From an uncultured Solobacterium sp. (GTDB lineage Bacteria; Bacillota_I; Bacilli_A; Erysipelotrichales; Erysipelotrichaceae), in contig UQPV01000019.1 of assembly GCA_900543035.1 (NCBI GenBank), positions 1 to 42,959 of the forward strand: a stretch of 42,959 bases of DNA, written 5' to 3'. The notes beneath the pieces are model-generated. The model was not told the origin of the DNA. It made no database searches and was given only the letters and a program-made list of their open reading frames with translations. Positions 17,286 to 25,207 of the stretch are shown piece after piece. Each line of letters starts with the position of its first letter. The first letter of the stretch is position 1. The position numbers were made by a program, and so were the translations under genes.

Positions 17286-17323
17286 TGATGAAAAAGACGC
17301 TCCGTCAAAGAAGCGCCTTCTCC
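17286..17323 (-). terminator. possible terminator after the M23 hydrolase gene
   Basis: An imperfect stem (GGCGCTTC against GGAGCGTC on the minus strand, with mismatches) is followed by TTTTTC immediately after the stop of the hydrolase gene. Confidence 0.45.
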
Positions 17324-18823
17324 TCAATATAAGATATCTTCAGGGTGTTCGCGGCAAGGCGTCCTGCCGATGATGTCACAGCCGGTCGTCGCTACGCTCC
17401 ATCCGGTCCCAAACGCAAAGTCGCTCGTCTGCTGGAAGCGCGCCACCGCGTTGGCGATGGACATGCTGCCCAGGTTGACCACTTCGATATGGCAGTGTGC
17501 GCCAAATGAATTTCCGCTGTTGCCCGTATAGCCCATCAGCTGTCCCTGAGAGACCGTCTGTCCCGGAGAGACGACGATGCCGGTGGACATATGGGCAAAC
17601 GAGATGAAGTAGGTCGTGCCGTTCACCCGCGTGATCATGGCCATGTTGTTGGCCGCACCGTAAGGCCAGCCTGCCGAAGCATCCGGATAGCCGCCGTTGT
17701 CCGAAGGGAATCCCTCGTTGGTCCATACCACGATGCCGTTGGACGGTGCATAGATCGGCGTGCCGATCGGGGCCGCGATATCCGCGCCCAGATGCTCTCC
17801 TCCGCCCGGATAATACCAGCTTCCGGCAGAAAGCGTCCCGCGGACCGGAGAGATGAACCCATCGCTGCTCATGTTTCCGCCGCCTCCGGAACCGCCCGAT
17901 CCACCAGAGCCTGATGAGCCGCCGTTGTCGCTGCTTCCACCGTTTGACCCGCCGCCGGAGCTGCCGGAACCGCCGTTATCCGGTTCATCCTGCGGCTCTT
18001 CGACCAGCGAGCTGGGATCCATGGCGATCATGTTCCCGCCCATCGTCTGCGCATCGTAGGTGGCGTTCTCCATGCGCTGCACGATCTCCTGCTGGTTGCT
18101 TTGATAGACGGCCAGCAGCTGTTCACGCTGCTGGCGGACCTCATCTGCCGCCGCACGCTGTTCCTCGATCTCGGCCTTCTGCTCCTCCTGCTGTTCCCGC
18201 AGGCGGTCCTGCTCGCTGAGCTGCAGCTGCAGCTCATCACGCAGCTTCTGCAGCTGCTTCATCTGATCTTCATCATCCTGTGTGATGCGGTTGAGTCCTT
18301 CCAGACGCCTGAGCATATCGCTGAGGTCATCTGCGCCCATGATCAGATCCACATACATGTTCGTGCCCACAGAGGCTTGTTCGCTGACCATCCGTTCGCG
18401 GATGATGCGGTCATATTGCTCGATCTCCAGACGCTTTTCATCGATCTGCGCATTGAGCGCAGCGATGGTCGCATCAAAGGAGGCAATGCTTTCTTCCTTC
18501 AGCGCGATCTGCGCATCCAGCTCCTGCACGAGCGCATACTGCTCACGCGCCAGCGCGGCGATCTCATCGATGTCGTTGCCGATGTTCTCGATCTGCTGCT
18601 GCAGCTCGCTGATCTGCTGTTCCACTTCCTGCTGTCTGGACGCATACGCATTCTTGAACTGCGTGCACAGATCTGCGTCCTCCTGTGTCGGCTGAACGGC
18701 CGAACATTTTTTGATCCAATATTCCTCATCGGAAAAGTCTTCCGCATGGATCTGCACTGGCGGGATGCTGCCGGCAAGCAGGAACACCGCCGTGACAGAC
18801 GCCACGATCTTCCTTCTGTTCAT
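17324..18823 (-). CDS. secreted M23-family peptidoglycan hydrolase with coiled coil
   Basis: A Sec signal peptide (residues 1-28, ending IHA) is followed by a long coiled-coil region (about 45-265) rich in Glu and Gln. A Gly/Ser-rich linker comes next (about 275-315), then an M23/LytM metallopeptidase domain. Zinc ligands are visible: His344 and Asp348 in EHLGAD, and His443/His445 in GAHCHIEV. The layout matches EnvC/CwlO-like hydrolases, which cut peptide cross-links and are often gated by an FtsEX-type ABC transporter through the coiled coil. No ftsEX is nearby. Start 18823 has GAGGAG six bases upstream. At 499 residues the protein is complete. Confidence 0.92.
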   Translation of the reverse strand: MNRRKIVASVTAVFLLAGSIPPVQIHAEDFSDEEYWIKKCSAVQPTQEDADLCTQFKNAYASRQQEVEQQISELQQQIENIGNDIDEIAALAREQYALVQELDAQIALKEESIASFDATIAALNAQIDEKRLEIEQYDRIIRERMVSEQASVGTNMYVDLIMGADDLSDMLRRLEGLNRITQDDEDQMKQLQKLRDELQLQLSEQDRLREQQEEQKAEIEEQRAAADEVRQQREQLLAVYQSNQQEIVQRMENATYDAQTMGGNMIAMDPSSLVEEPQDEPDNGGSGSSGGGSNGGSSDNGGSSGSGGSGGSGGGGNMSSDGFISPVRGTLSAGSWYYPGGGEHLGADIAAPIGTPIYAPSNGIVVWTNEGFPSDNGGYPDASAGWPYGAANNMAMITRVNGTTYFISFAHMSTGIVVSPGQTVSQGQLMGYTGNSGNSFGAHCHIEVVNLGSMSIANAVARFQQTSDFAFGTGWSVATTGCDIIGRTPCREHPEDILY

Positions 18824-18917
18824 CACCGTCTCCTCACTTCCTTGTTTTTCCAAAATCCGCCTCTCCTATTATAGACGGTTTTCGACAGCTTGCCTAGACG
18901 ACATCTCTCGAACTTTG

Positions 18918-18951
18918 TCGGGAAAAAAACACAGAGATCTCTCCCTGTGTC
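18918..18951 (-). terminator. terminator after maf
   Basis: On the minus strand ACACAG and CTGTGT close a hairpin followed by a run of T, overlapping the maf stop. Confidence 0.65.
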
Positions 18952-19507
18952 ATGAAAATTGATCAAGCGCGCGCATGAGCCGGGATACCGGCAGGCCCAC
19001 GATGTTGAAATAATCTCCGCAGATGCTTTCGACGAACAGACGGCCCAGCCCCTGGATGCCATAGGCGCCGGCCTTGTCCATCGGCTCCCCGCTTCGGATA
19101 TATGCGGCGATCTCCTCTTCCCGCAGCGGGAAGAAGCGCACCTCGCTGACGCAGTGAAACAGCACTTCCTCATTGCCGCAGAGCAGCGCGACGCCGCCGA
19201 TGACCTGATGGCGACGGCCGCTGAGCATCCGCAGCATGCGTGCGGCATCCGCCTCATCCGCCGGCTTGCCCAGCACCAATCCATCGACGGCGACAAGCGT
19301 ATCAGCGCCGATGACGATGCATTGAGGATGCCGGCGGGCGATGGGCATCGCCTTTTCCTTCGCCAGCTGCTCGATCGCCTGCGTGATGGGCAGCGATTCA
19401 TCCAGATGTTCTTCGATCTGCGCCGGCTCTACGCGAAAGCGCAGTCCGACCTCCTCCAGCAGCTCCTTGCGGCGGGGCGACTGGCTGGCCAGTATGATCT
19501 CTTTCAT
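18950..19507 (-). CDS. maf: Maf-family nucleoside triphosphate pyrophosphatase
   Basis: Maf proteins hydrolyse non-canonical or selected nucleoside triphosphates to monophosphate and pyrophosphate and are linked to septum control. The N-terminus MKEIILASQSPRRKELLEEVG is diagnostic, with SQSPRR near residue 9. VIGADTLVAVDG and KAGAYGIQGLG are also present. Length is 185 residues. Start 19507 has GGAGG with an eight-base spacer; an ATG two codons upstream is too close to it. It lies downstream of the permease gene with a 75-base gap and may be cotranscribed. Confidence 0.94.
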   Translation of the reverse strand: MKEIILASQSPRRKELLEEVGLRFRVEPAQIEEHLDESLPITQAIEQLAKEKAMPIARRHPQCIVIGADTLVAVDGLVLGKPADEADAARMLRMLSGRRHQVIGGVALLCGNEEVLFHCVSEVRFFPLREEEIAAYIRSGEPMDKAGAYGIQGLGRLFVESICGDYFNIVGLPVSRLMRALDQFS

Positions 19508-19587
19508 CCCCATTTCCTCCTTCGATCCTTGTCTGATCAGCGCGGATCACGCGCTTGCTCCTGCTTTGCGCTCATCGATCGCCCAGA

Positions 19588-20934
19588 TCACGCCTGATCC
19601 TGCTTTGCTGCCGGTTCAGGCGCTTTCTTTTTCGGCAAGATGAGGTTGAGCACCGTCGCCACCACGAAGGTCATGATGATGCTGTTCTGCGCAAAGATCA
19701 TGTTCACCCATTCCGGCAGCTGAGCCAGAACTGAAGGGATGTTGCCGATGCCGACGCCTAGTCCCAGCGAAAGGGCGATGATCAGTCCGGTGCGCTCGTC
19801 CATCTTCTCCCGCCCCAGCGCCTGAATGCCGCTGACGACGATCATCGAGAACATGATGACGGCCGCGCCGCCCAGCACCGACTGCGGCATGATCGAAAAC
19901 AGCACGCTGATCTTCGGGCAGAACCCGCACAGCAGCAGGAAGATGACGCCGGTCAGGATGACGAAGCGGTTGACGATGCGGCTCACCACGACCAGACCGA
20001 CATTCTGCGCGAAGGTCGTGACCGGAAGGACGCCGAAGAACGATCCGAACAGGCTGCCGACGCTGTCGGCCATGACGCCGCCGCGCATCTCTTCCGGCGT
20101 AGGCTCGCGGTCAAATGCGCCGTTGGTGATGCCGCTGATGTTGCCGACCGTCTCCACGGCGGTAGCTACGAACAGGATGCACATCGCGATGATGGCTTGC
20201 AGATCAAAGGTCGGCATGACCGGCATGAACTTCGGCAGGGCGAACCAGGCCGCATCCGCCAGCGGGCTGAAATCCACCATGCCCAGGCAGATGGCGAGCA
20301 CATAGCCGGCCACGATACCGATCAGGATGGACGCGTCTGCGATCCATCCCTTGAACTGCTTGGCGATCAGGATGATGATGATGACGAACGTGCCGACCAG
20401 CAGATGGTTCGGACTGCCGAAATCCGCCGCGCCGCTTCCTCCGCCGAAATAGCTGATGCCCACCGGCAGCAGCGTCAGTCCGATGGCCATGATGACCAGC
20501 GAAGTGACCAGCGGCGGAAACAGCTTGCGCAGCGGCTTGATGAAATAGCCGAGGATGAGCTCCATCACGCTGCCGACGATGCATGCGCCGACGATCGCGC
20601 CATACCCCGCGCTGGCACCGATCACGCCGGCCGTGGAGATGAAGCTGGAGCTGGTGCCCATGACGATCGGCAGCCGCGAACCGAGCTTCCACACCGGATA
20701 CAGCTGCAGCAATGTCGCGATGGCTGCGACGAACATCGCATTCTGGATCAGCGATGTGCGCAGATCAAGCGCGATGTCCAGCAGTCCGCAGACGATCATC
20801 AGCGGCGAAATGTTGGCCAGGAACATGGCCAGCACATGCTGGATGCCCAGCGGAAGCGCACGTTTCAGCGGTACTCTTCCTTCGAATTCGTAGACAGACC
20901 CATACTGCTTGTCTTTTTTCTGTTCCTTCTTCAT
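19588..20934 (-). CDS. nucleobase:cation symporter-2 (xanthine/uracil permease family)
   Basis: This polytopic transporter of the NCS2 family imports xanthine, uric acid or uracil with a cation. Markers are the QHVLAMFLANISPLMIV segment in the first helix, FVATAVETVGNISGIT, and the signature region FGVLPVTTFAQNVGLVVVSR. Its length, 448 residues, and sequence look more like xanthine permeases, but I cannot fix the substrate. The start at 20934 is chosen because MKKEQKKDK precedes the first helix and AAAGGGGAAAGG lies just upstream. The upstream frame to 21015 crosses a leader terminator, which argues that the gene is controlled by premature termination. Confidence 0.9.
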   Translation of the reverse strand: MKKEQKKDKQYGSVYEFEGRVPLKRALPLGIQHVLAMFLANISPLMIVCGLLDIALDLRTSLIQNAMFVAAIATLLQLYPVWKLGSRLPIVMGTSSSFISTAGVIGASAGYGAIVGACIVGSVMELILGYFIKPLRKLFPPLVTSLVIMAIGLTLLPVGISYFGGGSGAADFGSPNHLLVGTFVIIIILIAKQFKGWIADASILIGIVAGYVLAICLGMVDFSPLADAAWFALPKFMPVMPTFDLQAIIAMCILFVATAVETVGNISGITNGAFDREPTPEEMRGGVMADSVGSLFGSFFGVLPVTTFAQNVGLVVVSRIVNRFVILTGVIFLLLCGFCPKISVLFSIMPQSVLGGAAVIMFSMIVVSGIQALGREKMDERTGLIIALSLGLGVGIGNIPSVLAQLPEWVNMIFAQNSIIMTFVVATVLNLILPKKKAPEPAAKQDQA

Positions 20935-20951
20935 TTCCTTTCCCCTTTCGC

Positions 20952-21036
20952 AAAAAAGCCCCGTGTCGCCACGAGGACATCCATGCGCCGAAACAGACGG
21001 GCGCACAGATGGCACAATGCTGCCTAGAATATATCA
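20952..21036 (-). promoter_or_regulatory. structured 5' leader with terminator ahead of the permease
   Basis: On the minus strand an extended -10 (TGA then TATATT, 21028-21036) is followed by three hairpins. P1 is GGCA/TGCC within 21011-21024. P2 is an 11-bp stem between 21000-21010 and 20979-20989. P3 is a seven-base stem, CCTCGTG/CACGGGG (20959-20976), followed by CTTTTTT. P3 is a rho-independent terminator only 18 bases before the start codon. Part of the P2 5' arm could instead pair with GGCGACA in the terminator. This is the layout of an attenuator or riboswitch, but it does not match the purine riboswitch or the PyrR site as I know them. Confidence 0.5.
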
Positions 21037-21062
21037 CAGACAGCTGAAAAATACCATCATGA

Positions 21063-21803
21063 TCAGCTTTTTTTGCGGCGCTGAGCCGTTTTTGCCAGCA
21101 GTCCCGGACAAAACCGCAGCATCAGCACATCCCGCTGGGTCAGCAGCGCGATGATCGCTGCCGGTACATAGAAGGCGAGGAACCACAGGATGATGCGGAC
21201 CACGAGATGATTGAAGAACGCCTCTGGGAACAGGTTGATCATCAAATCGGTATACGGGTTGAGCAGCCACAGATCATTGGTGAAGAACAGCTGATGGAAC
21301 GTGGTCCAGAAGCCGTTGAAGTCAGCCATGATCCAGACGCCCAGCAGGCACAGAAATAAGATGAACAGCACCGACACCTGCAACAGTCCGGCGCTGAGCA
21401 CGCTGAGGAAATGCCTGCGCCGTTCGACGATCGAGAGCGCCAGGCTGAGGATGATCCCGCCCAGTGCGCCCCATCTCACGATCATGGCATGTTGATACAG
21501 CGCGCGCACATCGACCATGTGCGCCTTTTCCCTGTCGTTGAACGCTTCCTGCGTCACGCCGTTGATGCGCACGTCCACTTCGATCGAATCCACATCTCCG
21601 CGCAGATAATCCAGCAGCGTCGTCGTCGCCTTCATGAGGTCTTCCTGCGGCATCTGCAGCGACTCGGCCGTATTCAGCTCCCGGTATTGCTCTTCAAAAA
21701 AGGTCACGTTGAAACAGTTCATGTCTATGCTGCTTAGCAGCAAAAATACGATCAGCGAAAGGCCGAAGAGGATCCCGGTCAGCGTTTCCGCAGTCTTTTT
21801 CAT
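21063..21803 (-). CDS. DUF1461/TIGR01906-family integral membrane protein
   Basis: The 246-residue protein has an N-terminal helix (about 10-27), an extracytoplasmic stretch with the conserved pattern FNDREKAHMVDVRALY (about 92-107), then helices near 110, 135 and 195. This matches the family of uncharacterised membrane proteins TIGR01906. No biochemical role is known to me. It is the last gene of the thrC-thrB-ACT-GNAT run, 28 bases after the GNAT stop, and may be only a passenger of that transcript. Confidence 0.75.
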   Translation of the reverse strand: MKKTAETLTGILFGLSLIVFLLLSSIDMNCFNVTFFEEQYRELNTAESLQMPQEDLMKATTTLLDYLRGDVDSIEVDVRINGVTQEAFNDREKAHMVDVRALYQHAMIVRWGALGGIILSLALSIVERRRHFLSVLSAGLLQVSVLFILFLCLLGVWIMADFNGFWTTFHQLFFTNDLWLLNPYTDLMINLFPEAFFNHLVVRIILWFLAFYVPAAIIALLTQRDVLMLRFCPGLLAKTAQRRKKS

Positions 21804-21831
21804 CGATCATCACTTCCTGCTTATCAGTGTA

Positions 21832-22287
21832 TCACAGCGTTTCCGCCATGAAAAGAGGGCTGTGCGTCATGATGAGCTCACGTTCGCCGCTGGCCGCATC
21901 CACGCCTTCTGCACAGACCTGAAATCCGGCGCGCGCATAAAAGCGGCGCGCTCGTTCGTTTTTCTCATACACGCACAGCCTGAGGCACACATCCTTCTTC
22001 AGCTTCAGCGCGTGATCGAGCAAGCTTCGCCCGATCCCTTTTCCCCGCGCATCTTCCCTCACGAACAGGCCGGCGATGAGATCGCCCTGCAGGCCGATGA
22101 ACCCATCTGCCGCGCCGTCTGCGCCTTCATGCACATAGATCTCTGCCTGTGCCAGCTGTGCGTTGACCGCATGGCGCTGCCCATGCCAGTAGGCAGCCGG
22201 GATGAAATCGTGCGCGCTGAGGTTGCCCTGCAGCCAGATCTCCGTGACCTGATCCAGCTGTGATGCGTGCATCCGCCGTATCGCCAT
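21832..22287 (-). CDS. GNAT-family N-acetyltransferase
   Basis: A 151-residue acetyltransferase with the acetyl-CoA loop VREDARGKGIGRSLLDHAL and the C-terminal ERARRFYARAGF. The opening IWLQGNLSAHDFIPAAYWH resembles the YjaB-like branch. The acceptor substrate is not known. Its ATG lies one base after the stop of the ACT-domain gene, so it is translationally coupled to the threonine operon. Confidence 0.87.
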   Translation of the reverse strand: MAIRRMHASQLDQVTEIWLQGNLSAHDFIPAAYWHGQRHAVNAQLAQAEIYVHEGADGAADGFIGLQGDLIAGLFVREDARGKGIGRSLLDHALKLKKDVCLRLCVYEKNERARRFYARAGFQVCAEGVDAASGERELIMTHSPLFMAETL

Positions 22288-22288
22288 C

Positions 22289-22723
22289 TCACTCCACCGC
22301 GATCAGCTGCACGTTGGCCAGCCCCTTGATCTTCTTGAGCATGCGCAGCAGCTCATCCAGACCGATCTGCATCTCGCTGATGTCAAAGGACAGGACGACG
22401 CTGGCCCAGTCATGGATCGGGATGGTCTGGCTGATGGTCAGGATGTTGGCATTGACCTCAGACATGCAGTTGAGCGTCTCGCTGAGGATGCCCTTCTTAT
22501 GATGCAGCATCATCGAGATGACCGCCTTGCGCTGTTCCTTGCCCTGTACGGCCGGAAACACATAATCTTTATATTTATAATACGTCCCTCTGGAGATGCC
22601 GACCCGCTTGACGGCCTCGCTCACCTGGCGGACCGTGCCGTTCTCCAGCATCTGCCGCGCCTCGATGACCTTATCCATCACATCCGGCAGGATCGCAGAA
22701 TCGACAATGTAATACTTACTCAT
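22289..22723 (-). CDS. ACT domain-containing protein, UPF0735 (PheB-like)
   Basis: The N-terminal half (residues 1-60, ending ISRGTYYKYKDYVFPA) is the conserved UPF0735 segment with a helix-turn-helix-like pattern. The C-terminal half (about 70-144) is an ACT domain, the usual amino-acid-sensing module. It overlaps the end of thrB by eight bases and should be coupled to it. Such proteins often sit beside thrB or pheA. A regulatory role in aspartate-family synthesis is an inference. The start at 22723 is uncertain: AAGGAGG lies 14 bases upstream, and a GTG at 22738 is too close to it. Confidence 0.82.
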   Translation of the reverse strand: MSKYYIVDSAILPDVMDKVIEARQMLENGTVRQVSEAVKRVGISRGTYYKYKDYVFPAVQGKEQRKAVISMMLHHKKGILSETLNCMSEVNANILTISQTIPIHDWASVVLSFDISEMQIGLDELLRMLKKIKGLANVQLIAVE

Positions 22724-23597
22724 GGATCTCGAAGGCACCTCCTTCTGCCGCAGCCTTCAGCTCCAGCACCTGCCAGCTGCGAAAGCGCTCGCTGAGCTGT
22801 CTGCACAGCTTGCCGCCTGTATCGGCAGTGCACACCGCCAGCATGGTGGAGCCGCTGCCGCTGATCACGAAGGCGAGCGCGCCCAGATCCATGCACAGCC
22901 GCTTCACCTCATCATATTCCGGGATGAGCCGGCTGCGGTACGGCTCCTGCATCCGGTCGATGCAGGCATGGCGGACCATTTCCTCATCTCCGCTCTCCAG
23001 CGCCTTGCCCAATGTAGCGCAGCGTCCCATCTGATAGATGGCGTCCGCATAGCTCATGTCCGAAGGCAGGATGCGGCGGGCATCCTCCGTGCGCACTTCA
23101 TAATCCGGGATGATGGTCACGAAGCGGAATTTCTCATGGACAGCAAACTGTGCGGTATATGGCAGGCCGTTTTCCATGAACGATGCGCACAGGCTGCCAT
23201 ACAGCGCCGGAGCCACGTTGTCGGGATGATGTTCGAGCAGCGTGGCCAGACGCAGCAGCTCCTGCAGCGGAAGCTTCTGCCCGCTGTACGCCACGGCCCC
23301 CAGCACCCCGGCCACGATGCAGGATGCGCTGCTGCCCAGCCCCCGCGCCACCGGGATCGGCGTATCGATGTGGATCTGCACGACAGGCACGCGTTTGCCC
23401 AGCGCCATCAACGTGCGCGCAAACGCGTGATAGACCAGGTTGTCCTTGTTTTGATATGCCTTTGGACAGCCGCTGATCATGAATTCAGGCCCGTCAAAGC
23501 AAAACGTGAAGACACCCTGCCAATCCAGCGCCAGACCCATGCAGTCGAACCCGACGCCCAGGTTGGCGCTCGTCGCCGGCACCTTGACCCGGATCAT
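22716..23597 (-). CDS. thrB: homoserine kinase
   Basis: ThrB is a GHMP kinase that phosphorylates homoserine with ATP in threonine synthesis. MIRVKVPATSANLGVGFDCMG is the family N-terminus, PVARGLGSSASCIVAG (about residue 85-100) is the ATP loop, and VISGSGSTMLAV is the C-terminal motif 3. Length is 293 residues. Its ATG overlaps the thrC stop as ATGA. Confidence 0.96.
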   Translation of the reverse strand: MIRVKVPATSANLGVGFDCMGLALDWQGVFTFCFDGPEFMISGCPKAYQNKDNLVYHAFARTLMALGKRVPVVQIHIDTPIPVARGLGSSASCIVAGVLGAVAYSGQKLPLQELLRLATLLEHHPDNVAPALYGSLCASFMENGLPYTAQFAVHEKFRFVTIIPDYEVRTEDARRILPSDMSYADAIYQMGRCATLGKALESGDEEMVRHACIDRMQEPYRSRLIPEYDEVKRLCMDLGALAFVISGSGSTMLAVCTADTGGKLCRQLSERFRSWQVLELKAAAEGGAFEIHE

Positions 23598-25084
23598 TTC
23601 AGGATCTCCCTAGCGCCCGCGATGACATACTCCTCCATCTCCTCGCAGGAGATCACATCCGCAAAGCGCTCCGGCATATCCTTGAGCGCATACAGCCCGG
23701 CCGGGATCTTCTGTTTGCTGAGCTGCTCCAGCTTCCGCATGCAGGCAAAGTCATCCAGACCTTCCTGCGCTTCGCCCAGCGCCTTGAGCACATCGCGGGT
23801 AAACTTATACGGAGAAGCGGTAGAGAGCAGCACCGTGACCTTGCCGTCCAGCCGTTCCTTCAGCTGTTCCAGCACATGGGCGCCCACCGCCGTATGCGGA
23901 TCCATCACATAGCCGCAGCGCGCATATACGGAACGGATCTGCGCCGATGTCTGCGCATTGTCACAAGACGCGCTGAGGAAGAGCGAAGCGATCTTCTCCT
24001 TCGTCTGCGCATCCACTTCGTAACGTCCCTGTTCAGCCAGATCCTTCATCCAGCCAGCGACCCTCACGCTGTCCTTTCCGCTGAGATAATACAGCATGCG
24101 CTCCAGATTGGAAGAGATCAGGATATCCATGCTCGGAGAGATCGTCTGATGGAAAGGGCGGTTGCGGTCATAGACGCCGGTATTCAGGAAATCCTCGAGC
24201 ACATTGTTCTCGTTGGCGGCCACGATCAGCCGGTGCACCGGCAGGCCCATGAGCTTCGCATAGTACCCGGCAAGCACATTGCCAAAGTTGCCTGTCGGCA
24301 CGCAGAAGTTCACTTCTTCTCCCATCTGGATCGTGCCTGCTTCCAGCAGCTGGCGATACGCCGCAAAGTAATAGACGATCTGCGGCACCAGACGGCCGAT
24401 GTTGATGGAGTTGGCGCTGGAGAGCACGATGTGATCCTCATCGAGCGCCGCCTTGGCCTGCGCGCTGTGAAACAGCCGCTTCACCCCGGACTGCGCATCA
24501 TCGAAGTTTCCTCTGATCGCGCATACCCGCACATTTTCTCCCTGCTGGCACACCATCTGCAGACGCTGGATGTCGCTGACCTTGCCATACGGATAGAAGA
24601 CCGTGATGCCGATGTTCTCCGCGTCCTGAAAGCCGCTGAGCGCCGCCTTTCCGGTGTCGCCGCTCGTCGCGGTCACGATCATGACCTTTTCCTTGCGCCC
24701 GTTCAGCGCCGTGGACATGAGCTGCGGAAGCATGCACAGCGCCACGTCCTTGAAGGCGCTGGTCGGCCCGTGAAACAGCTCCAGCACCGGCAGATCCCCT
24801 GCCATGACCAGCGGCGTGATCTGCTCGCTGTCAAACTTGCCCGTATAGGCGAGATCCACGCAGCGCGCCAGCTCTTCCTCGCTGTAATCCCAGAGCACTT
24901 CCGCGAACAGCCGCTTCGCCATCTCCTGATAATCCAGCTTCAGCAGGGCGTCCAGATCCAGTCGGACATCCTCCAGCCCGTCCCAGACATAAAGTCCTCC
25001 ATCATCGGCGATGCCCCGCAGGACAGCCTCTTTCGGCGAGAGCTTCCCGTTTCCTCTCGTGCTGTGATAATATCTGTTTTCCAT
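23594..25084 (-). CDS. thrC: threonine synthase
   Basis: ThrC converts O-phosphohomoserine to threonine with pyridoxal phosphate. The PLP lysine is Lys112 in GPTSAFKDVA, and the phosphate loop region is TATSGDTGKAAL. The protein starts MENRYYHSTRG, typical of the 490-residue class found in E. coli, yeast and many clostridia rather than the short Bacillus form. Length is 496 residues. AAGGAG lies seven bases before ATG 25084. It is divergent from hom, which makes the precursor. Confidence 0.96.
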   Translation of the reverse strand: MENRYYHSTRGNGKLSPKEAVLRGIADDGGLYVWDGLEDVRLDLDALLKLDYQEMAKRLFAEVLWDYSEEELARCVDLAYTGKFDSEQITPLVMAGDLPVLELFHGPTSAFKDVALCMLPQLMSTALNGRKEKVMIVTATSGDTGKAALSGFQDAENIGITVFYPYGKVSDIQRLQMVCQQGENVRVCAIRGNFDDAQSGVKRLFHSAQAKAALDEDHIVLSSANSINIGRLVPQIVYYFAAYRQLLEAGTIQMGEEVNFCVPTGNFGNVLAGYYAKLMGLPVHRLIVAANENNVLEDFLNTGVYDRNRPFHQTISPSMDILISSNLERMLYYLSGKDSVRVAGWMKDLAEQGRYEVDAQTKEKIASLFLSASCDNAQTSAQIRSVYARCGYVMDPHTAVGAHVLEQLKERLDGKVTVLLSTASPYKFTRDVLKALGEAQEGLDDFACMRKLEQLSKQKIPAGLYALKDMPERFADVISCEEMEEYVIAGAREILK

Positions 25085-25109
25085 CTCGATTCTCCTTCCG
25101 TTTTTGTCA

Positions 25110-25138
25110 TTGCAATTTGTTATCACCTATGATACAAT
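25110..25138 (+). promoter_or_regulatory. promoter of hom-lysC-asd
   Basis: TTGCAA (25110-25115) and TACAAT (25133-25138) are 17 bases apart, with TGA before the -10 (extended). A minus-strand promoter for thrC, TTGTTT with TATCAT 17 bases on, overlaps the same stretch, so the two divergent promoters may interfere. Confidence 0.65.
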
Positions 25139-25157
25139 GTACGCAATTTAAAAACAA

Positions 25158-25184
25158 GTGTTTTTTATTCAAAAACACCGTTTT
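25158..25184 (+). promoter_or_regulatory. AU-rich hairpin in the hom leader
   Basis: GTGTTTTT (25158-25165) and AAAAACAC (25171-25178) form an eight-base stem with a five-base loop, followed by CGTTTTTA. It looks like a weak terminator between promoter and start codon. It is equally T-flanked on the other strand, so it may instead separate the divergent transcripts. Confidence 0.35.
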
Positions 25185-25207
25185 TATTGATGGAGGGTTA
25201 GAACGAT

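Noticed and set aside
20952..21036. Guanine/xanthine purine riboswitch
   Set aside because: The conserved purine-riboswitch core (TATA near the start and the paired loop sequences) is not visible, so only an unassigned attenuator is claimed.
25139..25207. T-box or lysine riboswitch ahead of hom
   Set aside because: The leader is only about 65 bases and has neither the T-box sequence nor enough room for the lysine fold.
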